Assembly (NCBI GenBank): GCA_020344055.1 | Contig: CP070813.1 | Span: 1,539,954 to 1,573,116, forward strand | Reading direction: 5' to 3' | From: Candidatus Zixiibacteriota bacterium | Lineage (GTDB): Bacteria; Zixibacteria; MSB-5A5; UBA10806 | DNA length: 33,163 bases | Program-made: the position numbers and the translations under genes | In this document: positions 9,261 to 16,521 of the stretch, piece by piece | How positions within the stretch are numbered: position 1 is the stretch's first letter | How the letters are laid out: every line of letters starts with the position of its first letter | The notes under the pieces: model-generated | The model's database searches: none | What the model was told of the DNA's origin: nothing | The model's input: only the letters and a program-made list of their open reading frames with translations

Positions 9261-10371
9261 AATTCTCGATTTCATCCGGCGTATTGTAAAAGTACGGGGA
9301 TACCCTGATATTCCCTTCCCTGAAGCTGACTATAAACTTTTTTCCCCGTAAATACTCGTACAACGGTTTCGCGCCCTTCGACCTGAACGCCACTATGCCG
9401 GATCTTCTGCTTTCTTTCTTCGATGATTTCAGCTCGAATCTGTCGTCGGATTCGATTTTATCGATTATCATGCCCGTCAACGATCTTACGTAATCCCACA
9501 CCGAGGCTCTATCGAAAGAGAGATGCAGATCGACGGAAGCGTTCAGCGCCCTGATATCCTGGTAGGCGTATGTCCCGTACTCGTATTTGGAGGGCCCTTT
9601 CCTTTCCGGCAAATCGTATTTTAGAAGATCGGTGAAATCATCGTTCCAGTCGACCGAGAGCCAGCCGATGTTGATCGGCCGAAGTTTCTCCTCGGCTTGT
9701 TCCGACAGGTAAAAGAAGCCGGTACCGCACGGTCCCAGCATCCATTTCGCGCATCCGCTGGTAAAAAGATCGATATTGTTTTCAGGCACATTCAGCGGTA
9801 CGACGCCCATCCCCTGAATCCCGTCGACGCACAGAAGGATATCCTCCGAACGGCAGAACCCGCCGAGCTTTTTCAGGTCGGTCCTGTAACCGTTATCGAA
9901 CTGCACCCAGCTCAAGCTTATCACCCGCGTATTTTTATCAACGAGCGCTAAAATAGAATCCTCATTTATAAACCCGTCATCGGTCGGGGCAAACCTGATC
10001 TCCACGCCGATCCGTTTTAAGCTCACCCAGGGGTATACGCACGCCGGAAACTCTCCATCGGACAGGATTATGTTGTCGCCCTTTTTCCATGGATAACCGC
10101 CGGCGATTATACTGAGCCCGGAGGTGGTATTATACGACAATCCCAGTCTCCGGGAATCGGCTCCGATCATACCTGCGAGTTTGCCGCGTAACTCCCCGAT
10201 AATTCTGAAAGATTCAACGTCATGATCGTGCTCGGTTTTCTGCCAGCTGTCCAGGAAATCGTCATACGCCTTCCGGGCCGACAACGGTAACGGGCCGTGG
10301 GATGCATGATTCAGATAGACTATACCTTTGTTAAGATCGAAGTACGATCTTGCCCTATTTAAATCGATCAT
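9232..10371 (-). CDS. PLP-dependent class V aminotransferase / cysteine desulfurase-like protein
   Basis: 379-residue fold-type I PLP enzyme of the class V family (cysteine desulfurases, isopenicillin N epimerase-like proteins). The N-terminus has YLNHASHGPLP, the family's opening motif. SLSWVQFDNGYRTDL and VDGIQGMG (D183, Q186) supply the cofactor ring contacts, and K209 in SGCAKWMLGPCGTGF is the predicted Schiff-base lysine. It lacks the active-site Cys loop expected of IscS/SufS sulfur carriers, so a lyase, epimerase or aminotransferase role fits better; substrate unknown. Start ATG at 10371 lies two bases after the stop of the upstream SDR gene, so the two are probably one transcript and translationally coupled. 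Its 3' end overlaps GT paralogue 5 by 29 bases on the opposite strand. Confidence 0.88.
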   Translation of the reverse strand: MIDLNRARSYFDLNKGIVYLNHASHGPLPLSARKAYDDFLDSWQKTEHDHDVESFRIIGELRGKLAGMIGADSRRLGLSYNTTSGLSIIAGGYPWKKGDNIILSDGEFPACVYPWVSLKRIGVEIRFAPTDDGFINEDSILALVDKNTRVISLSWVQFDNGYRTDLKKLGGFCRSEDILLCVDGIQGMGVVPLNVPENNIDLFTSGCAKWMLGPCGTGFFYLSEQAEEKLRPINIGWLSVDWNDDFTDLLKYDLPERKGPSKYEYGTYAYQDIRALNASVDLHLSFDRASVWDYVRSLTGMIIDKIESDDRFELKSSKKESRRSGIVAFRSKGAKPLYEYLRGKKFIVSFREGNIRVSPYFYNTPDEIENFIRALDNYK

Positions 10372-10373
10372 AT

Positions 10374-11357
10374 TTACAGCAACTTATTCTCTTTATACCA
10401 GCGGACGGTTCTTTCGACGCCTTCCCTGAACGAGGTGGAGGCGATAAAACCCATATCGCGTTCGATTTTATCGCTTGTTACCAGCCAGTATTTCTGCGAA
10501 ATCTCTATCGCTTTATCTTTTGTAAAGATGGCGGCCTTTCCTCTTTTCCGCGCTATCATCTCCGACAGGCCGCCCGCGAATTCCAAAACCTTTACCGGGA
10601 TATGAATATCCAGTCCTTTTCTGTTCAAGACTCCACTGATAATATCGCCGGCCTCGCTATAGGAATAGATCCTCTTTTCCGTTACGAAATATATCCCTCC
10701 TGAAGCGACGTCGGATTCTATGGATTTTACTACTGCCCGGGCGAAATCTTTAGCATAGGTGAAATTGATATAACATTCACCGACGCCGAATGTCGGTTTT
10801 ATCCCCCATTTGATTATTTTGAAAAAAGACAGCATCTCCCCATCCCGGGGACCGTAGATGGCCGATGGACGGAGAATGGTAACCGGGATTTTTTCACCGT
10901 AGCTTATGGCGATTCTCTCCCCTTCCAGTTTAGATTTGCCGTAGATAGTTAACGGTTTCGGGGGATGATCCTCGCTTATGGGCGATTTCGTATTGGAGGG
11001 GCCGCATGCCGCGGAGGAAGATATCTGGATAAATCTTTCCAGGCCGGGATTGCTCTGCAGGATGGCTTTCAGGATATTGTCCGTTCCTTCGGAGTTAACC
11101 TTATAAAACATATCGGGATCGATTGTCTTGGTAAGTCCCCCGTTATTGACAACGGCCGCAACCCCTTCGACCGCTTTCAACAGCGAATCAAAATCGTTCA
11201 GGTCTCCGTAGAAAAGCTCCAAATCCAGTCCCTTTAAATTTGCCAGATTCGAGGTATGTCTGACCAGAGCCCTCACCCGGTACCCTGATTCCAGAAGGGT
11301 TTCGCAGATATGAGAGCCGACGAAGCCGTTGGAGCCGGTGACGAGGACTTTTTTCAA
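10374..11357 (-). CDS. NAD(P)-dependent extended SDR, possible ceramide reductase-like
   Basis: 327-residue extended short-chain dehydrogenase/reductase of the NAD-dependent epimerase/dehydratase type. TGSNGFVG (residues 7-14) is the dinucleotide-binding loop; Y139 and K143 in YGKSK are the catalytic pair, with SSSAACG supplying the Ser. The TTG start at 11357 is supported by AAGGAGAT eight bases upstream. It is divergent from a serine palmitoyltransferase-like gene and a GNAT-like acyltransferase. In Caulobacter, an SDR of this superfamily (CerR) reduces oxidised ceramide and is encoded near spt and a ceramide synthase, so a ketone-reduction step in sphingolipid synthesis is a reasonable proposal. 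The SDR assignment is firm; the ceramide role rests on context. A sugar-nucleotide or sterol-like substrate remains possible. Confidence 0.85.
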   Translation of the reverse strand: MKKVLVTGSNGFVGSHICETLLESGYRVRALVRHTSNLANLKGLDLELFYGDLNDFDSLLKAVEGVAAVVNNGGLTKTIDPDMFYKVNSEGTDNILKAILQSNPGLERFIQISSSAACGPSNTKSPISEDHPPKPLTIYGKSKLEGERIAISYGEKIPVTILRPSAIYGPRDGEMLSFFKIIKWGIKPTFGVGECYINFTYAKDFARAVVKSIESDVASGGIYFVTEKRIYSYSEAGDIISGVLNRKGLDIHIPVKVLEFAGGLSEMIARKRGKAAIFTKDKAIEISQKYWLVTSDKIERDMGFIASTSFREGVERTVRWYKENKLL

Positions 11358-11365
11358 CTTTTTTT

Positions 11366-11373
11366 ATCTCCTT
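11366..11373 (-). promoter_or_regulatory. Shine-Dalgarno AAGGAGAT for the SDR gene
   Basis: On the minus strand AAGGAGAT ends eight bases before TTG 11357. This near-perfect site decides in favour of the TTG start. It overlaps the -35 hexamer of the opposing promoter proposed at 11372-11400. Confidence 0.75.
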
Positions 11374-11400
11374 GACATTTCTTTTGAATTTGGGTAATTT
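11372..11400 (+). promoter_or_regulatory. Candidate sigma70-type promoter for the serine palmitoyltransferase-like gene
   Basis: TTGACA (11372-11377), a 17-base spacer and TAATTT (11395-11400) predict a start of transcription near 11407, giving a leader of about 43 bases before ATG 11450. The -35 is a consensus match with optimal spacing. Confidence 0.55.
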
Positions 11401-11413
11401 CGAACCTTGAAAT

Positions 11414-11442
11414 AAAATAGGCGATGTTTTAGATACGGGCAA
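11414..11442 (-). promoter_or_regulatory. Candidate promoter for the SDR gene
   Basis: On the minus strand TTGCCC (11442-11437), a 17-base spacer and TATTTT (11419-11414) predict initiation near 11407. It would face the plus-strand promoter at 11372-11400. The match is weaker than that of the opposing promoter. Confidence 0.35.
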
Positions 11443-11449
11443 GGCGATT

Positions 11450-12652
11450 ATGCTTTCATCGGAGAAAATAATGGATCTTTTTGACAAGTGTCGAAATTTC
11501 AATGCCGCCAAGGAAGTCGAAGCTATGGGATTATACCCGTATTTCAGGCAGATATCGTCAATGCCCGAAACGGAGGTTGTCGCCGAGGGAAAAGAAGTCA
11601 TAATGATCGGCTCGAACAACTACCTCGGCCTGACCAGCCATCCCAGGGTGCTTGAGGCGATTCACGACGCTGTTAATAAATACGGCTCGGGATGCACGGG
11701 GTCGCGATTCTTGAACGGCACGCTGGATATTCATGTCAAGCTGGAGGAGGAGCTGGCCGATTTCATGCAGCGGGAGGCGGCGCTGGTATTTTCGACGGGA
11801 TTCCAGTCCAACCTGGGCACCATCGCCACGCTGATATCAAAAGACGATACCGTAATCGGGGATCGAGCCAACCATGCCTCCATAGTTGATGGATGCAGGC
11901 TCACATTCGGAGAATTCAAAAAATACAAGCATAACGATATGGCCGACCTGGCAAGAGTCCTCCAGAAATCGAATAATTCCAAGGGGAAACTCATAGTAAC
12001 GGACGGCGTATTTTCCATGGAGGGCGATATCGCCGACCTCCCCAATATCACCAATCTGGCCGCCAGTTACGGCGCCCGTTTGATGGTCGACGACGCGCAT
12101 AGCATCGGGGTGCTGGGCAAAAACGGGCGCGGCACCGCCGAACATTTCGGCCTCGAGGACAAGGTCGATATCGTAATGGGTACCTTTTCCAAATCTTTCG
12201 CCTCCATCGGGGGTTTTATAGCCGCCGACGAAAATGTAATACATTATGTCAAACACCACTCCCGGGCTTTAATATTCTCCGCCGCCCCGCCGCCGGCCGC
12301 CGTAGCCGCCGTACGCAGCACCTTGAAAATCCTGATCTCCGAGCCCGAGAGAAGAACCAGGTTGTGGGAAATCGCCAACAGGATGCAGAGGGAGTTCAAG
12401 GATATGGGCTTCGATATCGGCCCCACTCAGACTCCCATCGTGCCGATTATAATCGGAGACGATATGAAAACCTTTGCTTTCTGGAAGGATCTCACGGAGG
12501 CCGGGCTTTTCACAAATCCGATAATCTCCCCCGCGGTCCCTCCCGGGCAGGCGCTCATAAGAACAAGCTACACCGCCACTCATACCGACGATCAACTCGA
12601 CCGCGTACTGGAGATCTTTCACAAGGTTGGCAAAAAATTCGGAATAATTTAG
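11450..12652 (+). CDS. spt: Alpha-oxoamine synthase, serine palmitoyltransferase-like
   Basis: 400-residue PLP enzyme of the alpha-oxoamine synthase family (serine palmitoyltransferase, 2-amino-3-ketobutyrate CoA ligase, 8-amino-7-oxononanoate synthase, ALA synthase). It would condense an amino acid with an acyl thioester and release CO2. Key residues: H142 in DRANHASIVDG (ring stacking), D214-D215-A-H217 in DDAHSIGVLG, and K248 in GTFSKSFASIGG (Schiff base). The N-terminal GLYPYFR element and the FSKSFASIGG form are, in my recollection, typical of the SPT-like group of FCB bacteria, and the following GNAT acyltransferase and divergent SDR support sphingolipid synthesis over biotin or threonine metabolism. 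The start may be ATG 11450 (AAGG five bases upstream) or ATG 11471 (GGAG six bases upstream, giving MDLFDKC). It stops with TAG directly before, and in frame with, the next gene. Confidence 0.88.
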   Translation: MLSSEKIMDLFDKCRNFNAAKEVEAMGLYPYFRQISSMPETEVVAEGKEVIMIGSNNYLGLTSHPRVLEAIHDAVNKYGSGCTGSRFLNGTLDIHVKLEEELADFMQREAALVFSTGFQSNLGTIATLISKDDTVIGDRANHASIVDGCRLTFGEFKKYKHNDMADLARVLQKSNNSKGKLIVTDGVFSMEGDIADLPNITNLAASYGARLMVDDAHSIGVLGKNGRGTAEHFGLEDKVDIVMGTFSKSFASIGGFIAADENVIHYVKHHSRALIFSAAPPPAAVAAVRSTLKILISEPERRTRLWEIANRMQREFKDMGFDIGPTQTPIVPIIIGDDMKTFAFWKDLTEAGLFTNPIISPAVPPGQALIRTSYTATHTDDQLDRVLEIFHKVGKKFGII

Positions 12653-13780
12653 TTGTCATCCATTGATATAATAGAAGTCAAAAGCGGATCCGATCTTAAA
12701 AAATTCATCAAACTGCCTTACCGGCTTTACCGAAACGAAAAATATTACGTCCCTCATCTGATTTCCGAGCGCAAGGCCTTTTTCAGCCGCGATAAAAACC
12801 CGTTTTTTGAACACGCCAGGGCGAAATATTTCCTGGCCTCCAAAGGCGGAAAGCCGGTGGGACGTATAGCGGGAATAGTCAACGACCTTCACAATGAATT
12901 TCATAATGAAAAAGCCGGCTTTTTCGGATTCCTGGATTGCATTGACGATCCAGAGGTGGCCGCGGCCTTGTTGAATTCCGCCGAAAATTACGTTCGCGCT
13001 GAGGGTATGGAGATTATCAGGGGACCCATGAATTTTTCCACCAACGACGAGGTTGGACTGCTTATCGAGGGGTTCGACTCCCTGCCGACTTTCATGATGC
13101 CCTATAATCCCCCTTATTATATCGGGCTCTACGAGAAACTGGGGTTGAAAAAAGCGGAGGATCTGATCGCGTTCTATCTCGACGACAGCAATCCCATTTC
13201 CGAACGCTGGCTGAAGATAGTCGAGAAAATGAGACAGCGGAGGAGAATAAGAATAAGGACTATTAGCCTGAAAGATTTCGAATCGGAACTGGAGATCGTC
13301 CGGATAATCTACAACGCCGCCTGGAGCAAGAACTGGGGTTTTGTCCCCATGACCGAAAAGGAGTTCCAGCACACCGCCGATGATTTTAAGAAAATTGTCG
13401 ATCCCGACCTGGTATTTATCGCTTTTGTGGATGACGAGCCGGCCGGTTTTATACTGGGCCTGCCCGACTATAACCCCATCTTCAAGAAAATGAACGGCAG
13501 GCTCTTCCCCACCGGGATTTTCAAGTTTCTATACTACACCAAAGTAAACAGAATCATCCACCAGCTCCGCGTTATAACCATGGGCGTGGTGCACAAATAT
13601 CAGAAACTGGGGCTCGACGCAATTTTCTTCGTCGACATATATAACGCCGGCCGCCGTAACGGGTATAACTGCGCCGAGCTCTCCTGGATTCTCGAAAGCA
13701 ATACCTTAATGGTTAAAGCCGCCGAAAACATGGGCGCGAAACCGTATAAAAAATACAGGGTCTACGAAAAAGAACTGTAA
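12653..13780 (+). CDS. GNAT-like N-acyltransferase, candidate ceramide synthase (bCerS-like)
   Basis: 375-residue protein of the acyl-CoA N-acyltransferase superfamily. The N-terminus has LPYRLYRNEKYYVPHL, the middle PMNFSTNDEVGLLIEGF and YNPPYY, and the second half a GNAT-like core (IAFVDDEPAGFILGLPDYN, then ITMGVVHKYQKLGLDA with the usual acyl-CoA-binding position). The gene begins with a TTG codon immediately after the TAG of the preceding synthase gene in the same frame; the next ATG is well inside conserved sequence, so TTG 12653 is the plausible start, presumably by termination-reinitiation. Proteins of this superfamily act as bacterial ceramide synthases (bCerS of Caulobacter), attaching the second acyl chain. 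Coupling to an SPT-like gene makes that role attractive here, but no substrate residue can be read from sequence. Confidence 0.8.
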   Translation: MSSIDIIEVKSGSDLKKFIKLPYRLYRNEKYYVPHLISERKAFFSRDKNPFFEHARAKYFLASKGGKPVGRIAGIVNDLHNEFHNEKAGFFGFLDCIDDPEVAAALLNSAENYVRAEGMEIIRGPMNFSTNDEVGLLIEGFDSLPTFMMPYNPPYYIGLYEKLGLKKAEDLIAFYLDDSNPISERWLKIVEKMRQRRRIRIRTISLKDFESELEIVRIIYNAAWSKNWGFVPMTEKEFQHTADDFKKIVDPDLVFIAFVDDEPAGFILGLPDYNPIFKKMNGRLFPTGIFKFLYYTKVNRIIHQLRVITMGVVHKYQKLGLDAIFFVDIYNAGRRNGYNCAELSWILESNTLMVKAAENMGAKPYKKYRVYEKEL

Positions 13781-13798
13781 ATTTCCACTCGCCGAATT

Positions 13799-14608
13799 TT
13801 ATCTCTGGCATCGAGGGCAGAAGTGGGCGCTCCTGCTTCCGATTATCTCCCTTTTTATTCTGGCGCCGCATTTCTCGCAGGGCTCTCCCTCTCTTCCGTA
13901 AACCCGATGCGAATTCTGATACAAGCCCTTAACTCCGGAACCGTCAACATAATTAGATATTGAGGAACCCCGGGCCTTTATGGCATCTCTCAATACCGCC
14001 AATGAAGCGGCGTGAAGATTCGCCAGTCTTTTTCGGCCCATCTTCGAGCTGATGGTCCTGGGGTGAATACGCGCCTCAAATAAGACTTCGTCCGAATATA
14101 TATTACCCAGACCCGAAATTACGTTCTGGTCCAGAAGCAGCGGTTTTATCATTCTATTTTTGGATTTAATTATGCTTATAAACTCGTCTCCTTCTATGTC
14201 GAAAGGATCGGGGCCCAATTTATGCAGGTACGGTATTTTCGCCAGGTTGTCCGCACCAACAAGATCCATAAAACCGAACCGTCTGATATCGTTATAATGA
14301 AGATCAAAACCGGCGAACTTGAGAACGACATGGGTATGTTTTTCAATTTTAGATCCGGACGGAGTAACAGTCAGTCTGCCGGTCATTCCCAGGTGGACGA
14401 TAATTACGTAGCCGTTGGAAAGATAGACGAGAATAAATTTGCCCCTGCGGGCAACATTGGAGACGGTCGCTCCTATAATGTCTCTCTTGCGAGGATATTT
14501 ATATCGCCAGATCGATCTTGTAATCGTTTTCATATCCAATATTCCGGCGCCGCTTATTTTCTCTTTCAGGTCATCGACTACGGTCTGGACTTCGGGAAGT
14601 TCCGGCAA
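13799..14608 (-). CDS. mutM: Formamidopyrimidine-DNA glycosylase (Fpg/MutM)
   Basis: Bifunctional DNA glycosylase/AP lyase for 8-oxoguanine and formamidopyrimidines. I set the start at TTG 14608, not GTG 14614: the TTG gives MPELPEV, so that Met removal exposes the catalytic N-terminal Pro, followed by the family's Glu3. A GGTGGAG stretch lies just upstream. Other landmarks: VARRGKFILVYL with the conserved Lys, HLGMTGRL, YNDIRRFGFMDL, the H2TH-domain signature LLDQNVISGLGNIYSDE, and a C-terminal Cys4 zinc finger (CEKC...CPRC). At 269 residues it is of normal length and looks active. It follows the DUF3857 gene by two bases and is the last gene of the minus-strand run; 18 bases separate it from the convergent acyltransferase gene. 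Confidence 0.96.
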   Translation of the reverse strand: MPELPEVQTVVDDLKEKISGAGILDMKTITRSIWRYKYPRKRDIIGATVSNVARRGKFILVYLSNGYVIIVHLGMTGRLTVTPSGSKIEKHTHVVLKFAGFDLHYNDIRRFGFMDLVGADNLAKIPYLHKLGPDPFDIEGDEFISIIKSKNRMIKPLLLDQNVISGLGNIYSDEVLFEARIHPRTISSKMGRKRLANLHAASLAVLRDAIKARGSSISNYVDGSGVKGLYQNSHRVYGREGEPCEKCGARIKREIIGSRSAHFCPRCQR

Positions 14609-14610
14609 AT

Positions 14611-16521
14611 TCACTCCACCCGTTTCAATATTATCTGCTTTTCCGCTTCCGCCCTGGCGGTATTGAAAAATTTGACCATCGATTTGTACGATGAGATCGG
14701 ATACTCCGGTCTTTTCAGTCCGAAACCTCTGGTAACCGTTACCGAATTTTCGCCCTGCCGGGCGACTGAATATATCTCTCCAATCTGGCTGTTTAACGAA
14801 TAGTTATTGGGAAGGTATTCGACTTCGAACTGGGGAGAAATCTTGAAAGTAATTCTCTCAAACTCAAACCTTGGCCTCTGGAAATATATGGGAAAACGAC
14901 GCTCCTCGTCCGGAAGGTCAGGAAGATCCTCCCATCTCCCCAGAATATCCATGGGAATATAGGCGCGGTTGGCGAAAGGCCTGATTATGGGACCGGCGGT
15001 GAAAGTATAATTAATCAGAAAATTCTCTCCGGACGAATCGGGCGGAGCGGTAATAAACCTGTCGAACTTCACGTTCGGTAATGACTTGGCAAACCTTTTT
15101 TCCCAGGCGCTTTTCTTCTGCGATTCGTCCATTCTCAGAAGGTTCACGGAAATATCGGGAATCATGGCTCCCGAATATACCTCGGTTGCCTCCCCGGTAA
15201 GACCGCCGAGAGAATCAACATATAGCTTTAAATGGATGGCCTTCCCGTTGGTATGGTAATCGGTATCGGGTATGAATAGGAGCCCTTCATTTTCAATGTC
15301 CACCCTCAATACGGAAACGCCTTGATCTTCGAACGGCAAAATGCCGAGATCGGACGCGGTATAGAAAGGATCGGCCCAGAGCGTATCGTCGCCAATAAAA
15401 CAGCCCACCAGAAGCCTGTCGAACCAGAATAAGGCCGGTAACGCCGGAACCGGCTGACCCGCAAATCGAGTTGCCGTAAGATAGATACCTGCCGGAATAT
15501 CCAGGTAGTTCAACAAAGCATAGAGAATGGCCGCCGCCTCTGCCTGCGTGCCGCGTCCATACACAAGAATCTCGTCGAGATCGTCATGTAATGTTATATC
15601 CGCGTATCGGGATCTGAAATTGTTCTTTACCCAGTTAAAGGTGGCCACCGCCGACTTCTGTCTGCTGAATGAGGACATTCTGACGGAGTCGGCAACGGGG
15701 ATTAACGACACTTTTGAATCCAGAAAATCATCCAGCCGGCGCTTGTATAATCGCGAGATATACCTCCAATCAATCTTTTCCTGGCTTTCCCAGCTTTTAT
15801 CGTAATACAGGGAGTAATAAAGCCCGGATATCATCCGTTCATAAGGCGGCGAATATTCTTCCTCCCGGAGTCCCTCGATATTCCCGGCGATCCATTTATG
15901 GTTCACGATATGGATATCGCCGTACTTGTCGCCGATAATCCGCTCTTCCCGGCAATTCAATTCCGGCAATACGGCGAAATTAAATTCCCATGATTCGGGA
16001 TAGGTCATAACCACGGTGGCGGAATCCACCGGAATTGTCCTGCCGAAAAACCGTTTGCCGGCAATATTCGCCTTTTTTGATCTGAGGCTCCATTCGAAAT
16101 GCAGGATCGCCCCCGGTTCGGCTTGACGAAAATTCAGGAAAATTCTCCTGGAATCGCTGGAAATATTCCTCGTGACTATATCGTCGAGACCGACCGGGTA
16201 TTTTTCTCCGGTGGGCAGGATGGTGTAGGCGTCAAACTCAATATTATCTCCTTTATCGAGTATGGGGGTAGCCGTTCTTGATAAAACCGACCTGCCTTTT
16301 TCAGCCAGTTTGACTTCGGATACGTAATTTCTCGTATACTCGTACCAGCCCTTACCGTCGGGCCAGACAAAGGTGGAATCATAAATATAGAGATAGTTTC
16401 CGAGCAGTTCTTCATATTCCATCTGAGGCCACGATTCGCCGGGCGTAACTACCAGAAACGCCAGGGCCGGAAATAATATATACATGTTCTTGATAATTTT
16501 CTCAGTAAGGAAGAAAAACAT
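14611..16521 (-). CDS. Secreted DUF3857/transglutaminase-like protein with lost catalytic Cys and His
   Basis: 636-residue exported protein. ATG 16521 gives an n-region with Lys and a hydrophobic stretch (YILFPALAFLVV) that fits a signal peptide; ATG 16485 is an alternative that would avoid a 20-base overlap with the upstream gene. The N-terminal half is beta-rich and DUF3857-like, followed by a transglutaminase-like core around residues 300-390. Aligned without gaps to the adjacent paralogue, the nucleophile Cys is Gln (Q326, GRGTQAEAAA) and the His is Arg (R369, FDRLLVGC), while the Asp is kept (D384, WADP); the 43- and 58-residue spacings are identical. It is therefore probably a non-catalytic binding or scaffold protein. 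Position after an intact paralogue suggests the two act together in the periplasm (inference). Confidence 0.82.
   Translation of the reverse strand: MFFFLTEKIIKNMYILFPALAFLVVTPGESWPQMEYEELLGNYLYIYDSTFVWPDGKGWYEYTRNYVSEVKLAEKGRSVLSRTATPILDKGDNIEFDAYTILPTGEKYPVGLDDIVTRNISSDSRRIFLNFRQAEPGAILHFEWSLRSKKANIAGKRFFGRTIPVDSATVVMTYPESWEFNFAVLPELNCREERIIGDKYGDIHIVNHKWIAGNIEGLREEEYSPPYERMISGLYYSLYYDKSWESQEKIDWRYISRLYKRRLDDFLDSKVSLIPVADSVRMSSFSRQKSAVATFNWVKNNFRSRYADITLHDDLDEILVYGRGTQAEAAAILYALLNYLDIPAGIYLTATRFAGQPVPALPALFWFDRLLVGCFIGDDTLWADPFYTASDLGILPFEDQGVSVLRVDIENEGLLFIPDTDYHTNGKAIHLKLYVDSLGGLTGEATEVYSGAMIPDISVNLLRMDESQKKSAWEKRFAKSLPNVKFDRFITAPPDSSGENFLINYTFTAGPIIRPFANRAYIPMDILGRWEDLPDLPDEERRFPIYFQRPRFEFERITFKISPQFEVEYLPNNYSLNSQIGEIYSVARQGENSVTVTRGFGLKRPEYPISSYKSMVKFFNTARAEAEKQIILKRVE

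Noticed and set aside
9232..10371. Cysteine desulfurase (IscS/SufS) for iron-sulfur assembly
   Set aside because: No catalytic Cys loop of that group can be seen and no Fe-S scaffold genes are nearby; the general class V family name is all that is supported.
12650..12652. TAG read as a sense codon (stop reassignment)
   Set aside because: TAG also ends the CarA-like gene, and other genes use TAA, TGA and TAG normally, so a recoded genome is unlikely. Local readthrough remains only a possibility.
12656..13372. 238-codon open frame on the minus strand opposite the acyltransferase gene
   Set aside because: It is antisense to a gene with clear family features, has no recognisable domain or start context, and reflects codon bias of the plus-strand gene.
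14222..14803. 193-codon plus-strand open frame over fpg and the adjacent gene
   Set aside because: The minus strand encodes an unmistakable Fpg; the plus-strand product is low in family-like features.
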